A DNA stretch of 64,000 bases from Strigamia acuminata (lineage: Eukaryota > Arthropoda > Chilopoda > Geophilomorpha > Linotaeniidae): the NCBI GenBank assembly GCA_949358305.1, contig OX442324.1, positions 6,669,601-6,733,600 on the forward strand, written 5' to 3'. Below, piece by piece: positions 23,162-33,231 of the stretch; the first letter of the stretch is position 1; each line of letters begins with the position of its first letter. A model generated the notes under the pieces. It did not search any database and was not told the origin of the DNA. It saw nothing but the letters and a program-made list of their open reading frames with translations. The translations under genes and the position numbers were made by a program.

Positions 23162-25066
23162 TCATGCTTTGAGCAGGCCGCTGGCGTTTCCCGACTGACG
23201 ACTCCATTCCTTGCCGCAAACGGGGCACACAGGCCTCCAAGATTGCCTGTCGGCCATGAACCATTTGTCCGTCGAAGTTTTCCTCCACATGGCGTTCTTG
23301 GGAAGTTTTGGCTCCAAAGGTGACTCCCTGGTGGCCGGAAAAATGACAACGTCCCGGTTGCATGCGTGCTGAGTTTCCGTTTTAGGTGTTGGCGTGGTGG
23401 TTGCAGTCATGACACGGACATCGGACTTTTGTGCTGCCGCTGATGCAGACTCCTTTGGCGGGTCCTTATTTGATTCCTCGCTGTTGGGATCTTCTGGATC
23501 CAGTGCACAAGTCGAAATGTCTTCGAGTAATGCTGAAAATACTTTGTTAAATCGTGAAAAACGACCAGACCTGGACGAAGTAGATTGTTGATTTAACTTC
23601 TCCTCCTCCGTTCTGGTACGTGTGGCAGGTCCCACTCCTGCGGGTAAAGGCATCTCTTGGTCCGAAACTCCGCACTGTTTATACTCAAAACTCCGCAACA
23701 AATCCAACTGAAGGCGATTATCGACGTCGTTGCCCATTTTGACTGCGTCGTCGATCGTCCTGATGCACCAAGAGCGCATTAATTGTACGACCTGAGTTTG
23801 CATCATGCCCTGAACTCGTTCCCACTGCAAGCCCTTATCTTTATATCCAGCAATATTTAAATAATGAATCATCTCGCTAAGGAACGACATAGTTGGTTCC
23901 CCTGACTTTTGTTTGCGCTGAGACAACTTAACATTAGCCAAAGCCGAATTAATAGAAAATACCTGCCTGAAAATTAGTTCAAAGTCCTCCCAATTGTTTG
24001 GTTTTAGAGTTAAAGCCATCCACCAACGTTGCGTTCTATTTCGAAGCGCGAGAACCACGTATACTTTCAAATATATTCCCTCCGGTGCTCCCATGGTAAA
24101 CATGTGCGCATATAGCTTACCTAGGAACAAGTCCACTGTGTCTAAAGTAGCTTCATCCGGGTCAAAATATGGAATTTTTTCAACTTTAAGTTTATATCTT
24201 CCAACCTGAGCGGCTTGACGCTGATCCTCCGACTCCGAGTTGAGATCTCGAGTGAGGCTGCTGTCTTGAGGCGCTGAGTGGAATGCCTTGACTACCTCTT
24301 TGAGCGGAATCCGGGTCAGGATCTGATGGTGGGTCCCGTGGAACATTGGAAGTCGTGTCTCCCTGTTGTGAATGTTGTTGGCGTTGTCTCGGAGAATAAG
24401 AGCCAGTGCGTCGGGGGCCTGACGCACGCCCAGAGTCTCCAAAAAAAAAATCGGCTCTCCGAGTTTCTTCTCCTCGACCACGACGTGTGGCCTCTGAACC
24501 TGCTTCTGGTGCTTGGTGTCCAGGTTAAGTTCGCTCGTTGTGCGAATGGATAAACTCATCCACTCTGTCGTACAGCTCTGCCTCATTGATTCGAGTAACT
24601 CCTGGCGAAGTTCATGTTGTAACTCCCTTCTATCCTCTCGTAATACTCGCATCAATGCTTCCATCGTCAATGCAGGTGGATTCCTTCGATGTTGTTGTGG
24701 TTCCGGTTGCATAAACATAGGTTGGTAGGGAGGCGGAGGTCCTCGTTAAATTTCTTCTCGAACCGCTCGCATCCCGTCCACAACTTGTCTTCTCTCCATG
24801 AGTGAGTCCTGCAAATGGCGTCTATTTTCCTCCCATTGATCCCGTGCCGCAGCCGCTTCCCGTTCATGTTGGAGTTGATCCGCTTCCATTTGAGCGTATG
24901 TCCTCCAAGGATTGGAAAATGGTACGTCAGTAGAAATTGGTTGTACTAGTAGGTCCTGCTGTTGGTCCGGCTCATGAATTGGTGAGTCTGGAAGTGGCGT
25001 AGTATGCGCTATTTCGGCGTCTACGTCCGAAACACTGGATTCCGACAAAGCGTCGCGTGAAGCCAT
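23162..25066 (-). pseudogene. Gypsy 2 gag with an in-frame TAA
   Basis: Starts at ATG 25066, runs to a TAA at 24748-24746, and continues in the same frame from a Pro-rich segment to a stop at 23162, about 634 codons. The N-terminal part is Glu/Arg/Gln-rich and probably coiled coil. The middle holds a capsid-like segment (DPDEATLDTVDLFLGKLY, RWWMAL, NWEDFELIFRQVF). A Cys-x2-Cys pair with a nearby His-poor tail (C-P-V-C-G-K-E-W) may be a degenerate zinc knuckle. I do not see a second stop within it. Confidence 0.82.
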
Positions 25067-25925
25067 GTTGAAATAATAATGTGTGCCGGCAAAAATAAGT
25101 AAATGATTAAATAAATATAACGACCTATACTTGCGTAGTCTTCACTGAAGAAAATGGTGGTTTGTGTTCTCTTGAAACACGTTTTGAGTTGAATCCTGTC
25201 TAGCTCGCCAAGATTGTCACGTCGTAGTCGACTTTTTAACAATAGTTTCGGAAATTTGAGAATTTGCAGGGATTGTAATAACCAGAAAATTTAGGTTCGC
25301 AGGCGCTGCAACTCTTAAAACTTTGCCGGGGGTGGTAGCTAGGTTAAGACAGCGTCTATTCGTTAAGACCGTCGAATACGCCGTTTTTGTAGGTTGGTAG
25401 CAGAGGAAAACAACCAAAATAACTCGAAATATCGAGTGAAAAAGATGCGAGAATGGTCGCAAAAGGCGTCGCACTACTCGTGCGAACTCGGCGACAAAAA
25501 ACAACTTAAAACGACCGCGCAAAGCGCTTAGATGTCGTGGAATAATACTAAACTATGCTTAAAAGCATAAAACATATTTAATGAAACGAAAATACTCACA
25601 AATGAGTCCATTACAGTGTGAAATCATAAGGGCGAGAGCCAAATCGATGGTTGCCGCCATCTTGGAAAGTGATAAGTACACTAACGACACCTGGTGTCGT
25701 GAATTGGCATTACGGAATTGAGAAATTCCGTAAAGCTTAACAAAAGTACTAGGAATAGCATGATACTTCATGTGAAAACAGAGCAAACGTATATAAATAC
25801 GGGAAAAATATAAACAATATCGAATATTGATAAAAATGGGAAAATACATCGAGATAAATGAAATGAGGAGTCGGAATGTGATTCTATATCACATCGATAT
25901 GTATCATTTGGTTTCTTAGACCAAC
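25067..25925 (-). other. Gypsy 2 leader/LTR joined to copia 4 3' LTR; boundary unresolved
   Basis: Copia 4 3' LTR begins at 25926 (minus strand TGTTGGTCTAAG) and gypsy 2 begins near 25215. The ~700 bp between must hold the copia 4 LTR and any gypsy 2 LTR. No second copy of either is in the window, so I cannot place the join. A palindrome, ACGACACCTGGTGTCGT, lies at 25684-25700. No gene seen. Confidence 0.5.
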
Positions 25926-26049
25926 AATTCCCCCTTTCGATGGAAATAGAATCAGGGGAAAAGAAATACAGTTACTGGAATTACAGTAGATACAGGTAAT
26001 CGAAAATAAATAATAAAGTCGAATCGCCGAGCCGGGTACTGTTATTGAA
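25926..26049 (-). mobile_element. Copia 4 3' end, piece separated by copia 3
   Basis: On the minus strand this carries AACAGTACCCGGCTCG-type 3' UTR similar to copia 5 (44660-44700), then a purine tract (GAAAGGGGGAAT, 25927-25938) and the LTR start at 25926. It continues the copia 4 body that stops at 39703 on the other side of copia 3. Confidence 0.8.
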
Positions 26050-26054
26050 AACTC

Positions 26055-26173
26055 TGTGAGGTTATTCCCGGCAATTCTGCAAACGAAAACAGAACAAACA
26101 TCAGTTGAAACGGTGCGCGAAACCGACAAGCGTGCGCCATCTTTAATCTCGCAAACGTAAGTGACAGTACACG
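26055..26173 (-). repeat. Copia 3 3' LTR, terminal 119 bp
   Basis: Identical to 39219-39337. It ends where LARD-X begins; the last four bases CACG are the LARD-X target duplication. Confidence 0.95.
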
Positions 26174-28077
26174 TGTGACAAATTAATAGGGCTATAAATG
26201 CCTGATTTTCCACCAGAAGGCGCTGTTGCGCCATTTTGACGGTAATTCTACTGTATTTGTTGTAGAACCAATGTAATTTCTAAATAAAGTTATTTATGGT
26301 GTTTTAATTACAAATATGTTCGTTTGATAAGAATAAACAATTCAATCTTCATGATATCGAAATATCACGGCCGAAATTACAGAGAATCGTCTGCTAAAAC
26401 CGCATTTGTCAATGCGCAATGTCGCCACTAGATGGCGCTATCGCAGATCAGCGGTAAATTCGAAATACGGAATTAAATGAATAACAAGATATATATATTA
26501 AATAAGTAGTTAATATATTCACGTAGATTATTTAATTGGACAATAATATAAAGATATATTATTGCATTGAATGTTTGGAAGAAGAATTGGTCACATTCTT
26601 GGAAATGTGACCTTGCGGATTAAAGGATTAATGTGTGACTTGGGAATGTGTCCTGGGTATCCACTTCCGGTCCCCGGTATCCATTTCCTGTTTCATGTCA
26701 AGGATTAGCATAATCCAAGTTTGCATCTCCGTATCCACTTCCTGCGATACGAGATTGGTGGAACTTAATCCCACCGAGTATAAAACTCCCTGACAACAGG
26801 AAGTTAAGTTAGTTCTTGATTTCTGGTTATTTGGTATGTTCCGCATGTCAAATAACTGTTTCTTACTCAGGGCATGGTCCTACCGGACTATGCATAGCAT
26901 GGCTCTGCTGAGCCATGCAACCCCCGTCAACTGAAGGCGAAGTTCGGACTGTTAATGTTTCCGTCAAACGGTCTTGCCGAGGAGAAAGCCTCCCGCATAA
27001 GTATCCTCGTGGTCGGACAATAGAATCACGTGCGATACCAAAGTATTTAGTAACCGTTAGTAGCACTGTTACTGAAAGAGATTGACTCCATCACTTGATG
27101 GTGCCAAAGCAGTCTGCATGCAAAATATGCAGTTACCGCCAGTAGCACTATGTGTTTGGGAAAGTTATATCTCTTCGGTGATGGTGCCAAAGCAGTCTAC
27201 TTATGAGTAGTATCTCGGGTGATTAATTCTGTTGTGCAGAACTGCGGGCTATATCCCCCTGAATACCAGTGCCGTCTCTCACCGCACTGTTATTTAGGGC
27301 ACGCGCGATACTGTTCTGCTCAGCAAGGCGAACTTTGACGGCAATTGTGTGTTGCGATGTTTAACCTTTATTATATCTTGTAGTTGATAATAAACCTTAA
27401 TTGTTTAAAACTTGGCAACAAGTTAACAACCGAAGTAAGTCACGAGACTTATTTCATTGTACGACGAATCAAAATTCGTAACAATAAATTGAATACAATT
27501 TATTGAGTTAATTTACTAAACTCACAACACCGCGAATTACATATAATTCGCAAGCGGAATCTTGGCGAATAAATGACTTCATTTATTCATTACCAATTTC
27601 CAACCCTAGTTGTGGCGGTGCACATGAGTCAACCGCACCTCTCGGATCGAACCAAACAGCATTACACGGACCATTACACGATACGAACCCGGAACGCGAA
27701 GGAACCAGTTCCACGATTACGAAGCGCCGACGGAAGCCGCGAGGACACAGCCAGCCCGGCTACGCGTAGATGACATCTATACTCGGTCGAGCGGGCGTTT
27801 TGCCGTTCCCGAACCCCGGATCACCAATTACCGTAATCATATTATTTTAAGGCTGTTTCACGGCCAATTATTTGTATAGTTTAATTTGTAATTTAACTTG
27901 CCAAATGTCGGCATTAGAAGTTGTATAACTTTAGTAATTGATTACATTGTTTAGTAACAATAAATGTAGTGTTTTTGAGAAACTTGTTGTCTTTATTTTA
28001 TCTCGTATTATTCACTTATTCACGCGACTTATACCCGGTACTATCATGCGATAGGAGTTGTGGTCGTCACCGTCACA
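26174..28077 (+). repeat. LARD-X 5' LTR, 1904 bp
   Basis: Contains a GTATAAAAC box near 26778-26786 (possible promoter), a perfect hairpin at 26897-26918 (9-bp stem, TGCT loop), two ~83-bp spaced copies of TGATGGTGCCAAAGCAGTCT (27096 and 27179), and AATAAA motifs near 27389 and 27958. The 66-72 codon ORFs in it are not convincing genes. Confidence 0.95.
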
Positions 28078-28079
28078 CG

Positions 28080-28097
28080 TGGAGGTCCCACCGAGAT
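28080..28097 (+). other. LARD-X primer binding site for tRNA-Gln
   Basis: TGGAGGTCCCACCGAGAT, two bases after the LTR, is the exact complement of the 3' 18 nt of metazoan tRNA-Gln as I recall it (...GGGACCU-CCA). None of the autonomous elements in this window uses this primer. Confidence 0.8.
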
Positions 28098-29873
28098 AGG
28101 TTGCACAGTTTTAAATTTATCGAATTTAAATAGAAAGTGAAAATTGAGATAAATAAAGATTATAACATTTTGAAACGAATTTTATATTCCTACTTTTGCG
28201 AAGTAGGAGAATTTCTTTTAAAAACGTTGGAATTCATACGAAAACCGACATTAAAGGGAATGTTATGTGTGTTGAAAAAACACTCGAAATATTGAAGTGA
28301 AATTATTTATTAATTTTCACATAAACTGGCTGGTATTTTATAAATTTTATAAAAATATTTTCGAAGGAAAATATTCAATCGGTAAAAAGATTGACCAGAC
28401 CAAAGAGCGGACCTAGTAGAAGACTACTACAAACGAACTGGTGAAAATACTTACGGAAATTAAGTTTTCCGAAACAGTACGTCGACACCGATGCCAAGCG
28501 ACCAAACCGCAGCTTCAACAAGCGACGATCTCCGTCATAAACGCGGCAGGAAAGCCACTCAAACCTTCGATGCAAGGTGCGAACGAATGCTTGGAAATTA
28601 GGGCGGACAGTGTATCAAAAACAGCGTGGAAACGTTACACAAAGTTCGTAGAGATTTGTGTAAGCGTTGCGAAGTTGTTTCCACTGACCGTTGGTATCCA
28701 AAAACGATCTAGTTGTTTTGAAAAAACAACACACTTCATTTTACTAAAAAGAAAGTTGCAAATCGAAATAAAAGTTACCTTTATTTGAAGGAATTAATTA
28801 TTTTCAAAAGTACATTTTTTCATTCGAAAACAATGGAAATTAAAGAAATGTAAAATGGCGGCGATTAAAGATACCGACCACGTGGAGTAGTATTTTTGCG
28901 TCGAACATTACGAATCCCGATTAGCACTCTGGACTCTGAATTCAGTGAAGTTCTCCAGGTTTATCTTTTCATTCAAAGATTTGAATTGGGGAAATGCTGC
29001 AGCATATGAAAATATTTACGAAAATTGTGGTCAAAATATTCTTTCATTCGAAAGATAAAAAGATTTCAACAAACATCTCGTTATTAGAGATAAGGGGGAC
29101 AAATTATTAAAACTAATAATTAAAAACACGTCCTTCGTAAGTAAGAATTAGAGAATTTTTCTCGTGGCAAATTTAAAAGATTTTAACGAATTTTTTGTTA
29201 AAACAATTTGTTAAAAAAGGGGGAAATGGATATTATCAAAAGATTTTATAAAACTATTATTGCACTCGAAAAATGGAATTTAACCCCTGAAAATGTAAAA
29301 CTGGATCAAATTACTTTTTCCTATTGGAAATAAAAAAATACACAATGTTGAAAGTCGAAAACTTTATTAAAACTGTGGTTGTAATAATATTACACACAAA
29401 CACAATAATTAAAGAAAAATATTTTTCGAAGAAAAATTATTTAATTATTTAAATTGGTAAAAAAGTCCAAATTCCAAGAAGTACGGACTTAGTAGAGAAC
29501 TACTAATTAAGGTGAAACCAAAATTCACCAATCACAGAGGCGCAGATTAGGATCCAGATTTAAGCGTGGACCCAGACCACCAGACCAGACCCGGATAGAT
29601 GTGTTCCAGTGCCATCTTGACCACGCCGTCCCGATTTCAGTCACGATTCGAATTACCGCGCCGTAACCTGCAAAGCTAAGTATTGTTTGTTCTTTTATTG
29701 TTAACTTTGAATTAAGCGTGCTTTTAATCACGCCAGTTTAAATATTCTGATATTTAGTGTTTTGTTTTAATTTTTTGAAAGTTTAACGCGTATTAAACAA
29801 CGCGAAGTTTAATTTCGCTTTATTAAAGTTTAGAAGTGTTTCCTTTTGAAAGTGTATTGTATTAAAGTGTATA
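28098..29873. other. LARD-X internal non-coding region
   Basis: AT-rich with scattered short ORFs and no recognisable domain. Two similar hairpin-bearing segments (TAGTAG...CTACTA at 28414-28429 and 29490-29504), each just after a GGAC(C/T) and before a GGTGAAA-like stretch, form a diverged direct repeat about 1.08 kb apart. Confidence 0.6.
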
Positions 29874-29928
29874 TTGAATTCTTTAATAATAAAGAATTCT
29901 TTATTTCCGAATTGTTCAAGTTTTAATA

Positions 29929-30329
29929 TGGTTCAACAACCGTTTACCATATTTGACTCTGAAGAAGGAGATAATGAAGGTGATAGTTTAAATCTAAGTT
30001 ATCAACCTTTAGGAGAAAATGAGCAGGCAAACTTAAATCTAAGTTACCAACTGTTCAAAAATCAACCCGAAATAATTCCGGATGATCTGACAGTCTACTG
30101 TCAAGTGTATGAATTAGATCGAAATCGATTTGCGATCCTAAGGGAAGCAATACTTCATGTAAAAACTATGGATAAACAAAATCAGTGGATAAATCCAGAT
30201 AATGTTCCGTTGAATTCAGTGGATTCTCTGCTAAAGCCCAATCAAAGTCACTTGATTGTGGAAACCCCAGTCGAAACTTGGCGAATCAAATTATTTCAAG
30301 TGAAAGGTTTGATTCACTTAATTCAATAG
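29929..30329 (+). CDS. LARD-X small acidic ORF, unknown
   Basis: A 133-codon frame if started at the Met-Val-Gln-Gln ATG (151 codons from 29874). It is acidic at the start (DSEEGDNEGD), contains the repeated motif L-N-L-S-Y-Q twice about 17 residues apart, and then a stretch that could be beta-rich. It is the only plausible coding sequence in the element. No homology recognised. It could be a gag remnant or a chance ORF. Confidence 0.4.
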
Positions 30330-30945
30330 AAAAAGAGGAATTAAGAACTGAAAACAAGCGTTTTCAATTACCAAACACAGCTGGATGTGAAGAAACTTTG
30401 ATTACAAACCAATGTTTGCAATCGGCACATACACACTGACGTGTTCGAATGCCAACTCCAGGTTTGCAGTCGTTAGAGATACGACACAAGTTACACTATA
30501 CATCACCGTGTAACTATCCAAGAAAAAGGGCCGAAAATTGTTAAAGCGAGCTAAGAGAGCTCGGAAATTCGCAATGGCGCGAGCTCAAAATTTTGTAAGG
30601 AATCTTATTGACTAAACATGATAAGAAAAAATACGATGTCTTTTCTAAAGAATTGACTATAGTTACGACAATTAAGGGGGACGTGATGATGCTTAATTGT
30701 CAATATTATCGGAAGGAAGTTTTATTATTTATTAATAAACTTGACTAAATTACGTAGAACAAAATCGAATTTGTGCTATTGAAAAATCCTGAACTTAGGC
30801 AATCTAATTGAGTTAAACAACTAAATTCAGAATTGGAAGTCACAGCATCTCCCAAGATATATCAAGCCTGACAAAAGCATTTATATCCATTAATAGGATA
30901 GAAATAAGTGAAAGTGTAAACACTTCCAATTATTTAAGGGGGATT
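30330..30945. other. LARD-X 3' internal region with purine tract
   Basis: No gene seen. TTTAAGGGGGATT at the end (30934-30945) is the polypurine tract next to the 3' LTR and fixes the element's orientation as plus. Confidence 0.75.
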
Positions 30946-32849
30946 TGTGACAAATTAATAGGGCTATAAATGCCTGATTTTCCACCAGAAGGCGCTGTTG
31001 CGCCATTTTGACGGTAATTCTACTGTATTTGTTGTAGAACCAATGTAATTTCTAAATAAAGTTATTTATGGTGTTTTAATTACAAATATGTTCGTTTGAT
31101 AAGAATAAACAATTCAATCTTCATGATATCGAAATATCACGGCCGAAATTACAGAGAATCGTCTGCTAAAACCGCATTTGTCAATGCGCAATGTCGCCAC
31201 TAGATGGCGCTATCGCAGATCAGCGGTAAATTCGAAATACGGAATTAAATGAATAACAAGATATATATATTAAATAAGTAGTTAATATATTCACGTAGAT
31301 TATTTAATTGGACAATAATATAAAGATATATTATTGCATTGAATGTTTGGAAGAAGAATTGGTCACATTCTTGGAAATGTGACCTTGCGGATTAAAGGAT
31401 TAATGTGTGACTTGGGAATGTGTCCTGGGTATCCACTTCCGGTCCCCGGTATCCATTTCCTGTTTCATGTCAAGGATTAGCATAATCCAAGTTTGCATCT
31501 CCGTATCCACTTCCTGCGATACGAGATTGGTGGAACTTAATCCCACCGAGTATAAAACTCCCTGACAACAGGAAGTTAAGTTAGTTCTTGATTTCTGGTT
31601 ATTTGGTATGTTCCGCATGTCAAATAACTGTTTCTTACTCAGGGCATGGTCCTACCGGACTATGCATAGCATGGCTCTGCTGAGCCATGCAACCCCCGTC
31701 AACTGAAGGCGAAGTTCGGACTGTTAATGTTTCCGTCAAACGGTCTTGCCGAGGAGAAAGCCTCCCGCATAAGTATCCTCGTGGTCGGACAATAGAATCA
31801 CGTGCGATACCAAAGTATTTAGTAACCGTTAGTAGCACTGTTACTGAAAGAGATTGACTCCATCACTTGATGGTGCCAAAGCAGTCTGCATGCAAAATAT
31901 GCAGTTACCGCCAGTAGCACTATGTGTTTGGGAAAGTTATATCTCTTCGGTGATGGTGCCAAAGCAGTCTACTTATGAGTAGTATCTCGGGTGATTAATT
32001 CTGTTGTGCAGAACTGCGGGCTATATCCCCCTGAATACCAGTGCCGTCTCTCACCGCACTGTTATTTAGGGCACGCGCGATACTGTTCTGCTCAGCAAGG
32101 CGAACTTTGACGGCAATTGTGTGTTGCGATGTTTAACCTTTATTATATCTTGTAGTTGATAATAAACCTTAATTGTTTAAAACTTGGCAACAAGTTAACA
32201 ACCGAAGTAAGTCACGAGACTTATTTCATTGTACGACGAATCAAAATTCGTAACAATAAATTGAATACAATTTATTGAGTTAATTTACTAAACTCACAAC
32301 ACCGCGAATTACATATAATTCGCAAGCGGAATCTTGGCGAATAAATGACTTCATTTATTCATTACCAATTTCCAACCCTAGTTGTGGCGGTGCACATGAG
32401 TCAACCGCACCTCTCGGATCGAACCAAACAGCATTACACGGACCATTACACGATACGAACCCGGAACGCGAAGGAACCAGTTCCACGATTACGAAGCGCC
32501 GACGGAAGCCGCGAGGACACAGCCAGCCCGGCTACGCGTAGATGACATCTATACTCGGTCGAGCGGGCGTTTTGCCGTTCCCGAACCCCGGATCACCAAT
32601 TACCGTAATCATATTATTTTAAGGCTGTTTCACGGCCAATTATTTGTATAGTTTAATTTGTAATTTAACTTGCCAAATGTCGGCATTAGAAGTTGTATAA
32701 CTTTAGTAATTGATTACATTGTTTAGTAACAATAAATGTAGTGTTTTTGAGAAACTTGTTGTCTTTATTTTATCTCGTATTATTCACTTATTCACGCGAC
32801 TTATACCCGGTACTATCATGCGATAGGAGTTGTGGTCGTCACCGTCACA
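30946..32849 (+). repeat. LARD-X 3' LTR, 1904 bp
   Basis: Same length as 26174-28077 and apparently identical. Confidence 0.95.
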
Positions 32850-32853
32850 CACG

Positions 32854-33213
32854 GTTAGAGGCTATTTTGCACTCTCAAACAACATAGGATAAATCATTGT
32901 TAAGTTTCCAATGATTTGTCCTTTACAATAGTAAATAAAAGCACCGACATTAATAATCGATAAACAAAGGAAAAAGGATAAAATACAAATCGCTTTTTCA
33001 AGCAGACGACATCAGGGACGTGTGCTGTAAACAAGAGAACATTCAACCGCGGTACATAACAAGCATTGATAAAAATCATTATCGGTTGAATACTGAATCG
33101 GGACATTAATTTACAACACACTTGTTACACATACTCGGAAATTGTGTAACCAATAAATCACGTAACACGGGAACAAATATTTAAGCATTTCAAAATGGGT
33201 TTGCAACCCAACA
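32854..33213 (-). repeat. Copia 3 3' LTR, first 360 bp
   Basis: Minus strand starts TGTTGGGTTGC after the purine tract AAAGGGGGATT. Matches 39338-39697 with two differences. Confidence 0.95.
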
Positions 33214-33231
33214 AATCCCCCTTTGCTTAAA

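Larger units (their letters stand above)
21045..25214 (-). mobile_element. Gypsy 2: older, truncated Ty3/gypsy element
   Basis: A minus-strand gypsy element with gag (25066-23162), protease and reverse transcriptase, cut off after RT by gypsy 1 at 21044. It has two in-frame stops and a frameshift, so it is older than its neighbours. A likely primer-site region follows a TGACA LTR end near 25215 (minus strand TTGGCGAGC...), but I could not match the tRNA. Confidence 0.88.
26174..32849 (+). mobile_element. LARD-X: non-autonomous long-LTR retrotransposon, 6676 bp
   Basis: Two 1904-bp LTRs (26174-28077 and 30946-32849), each TGTGAC...GTCACA, flank a 2868-bp internal region. The TSD is CACG (26170-26173 and 32850-32853). 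A primer site matching tRNA-Gln follows the left LTR and a purine tract (AAGGGGGATT) precedes the right. The long ORF-like translations in the two LTRs are identical and I found no LTR difference by eye. No gag, protease, RT or integrase is present, so it must move using proteins supplied in trans, as large retrotransposon derivatives do. The 4-bp duplication suggests a gypsy-type integrase. Confidence 0.95.

Noticed and set aside
23162-23363. Separate gene starting at 23363 (minus)
   Set aside because: The protease frame simply stays open through the end of gag; the ATG lies inside gag coding sequence.
26628-27773. Three small ORFs (66-72 codons) repeated exactly at 31400-32545
   Set aside because: They are duplicated because they sit in the two LTRs of LARD-X; composition and lack of conserved starts in the solo LTR do not support coding.
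28021-28110. Self-cleaving ribozyme at the LARD-X LTR/PBS junction
   Set aside because: Hairpins are present, but I could not find the conserved CTGATGA...GAAA core of a hammerhead.
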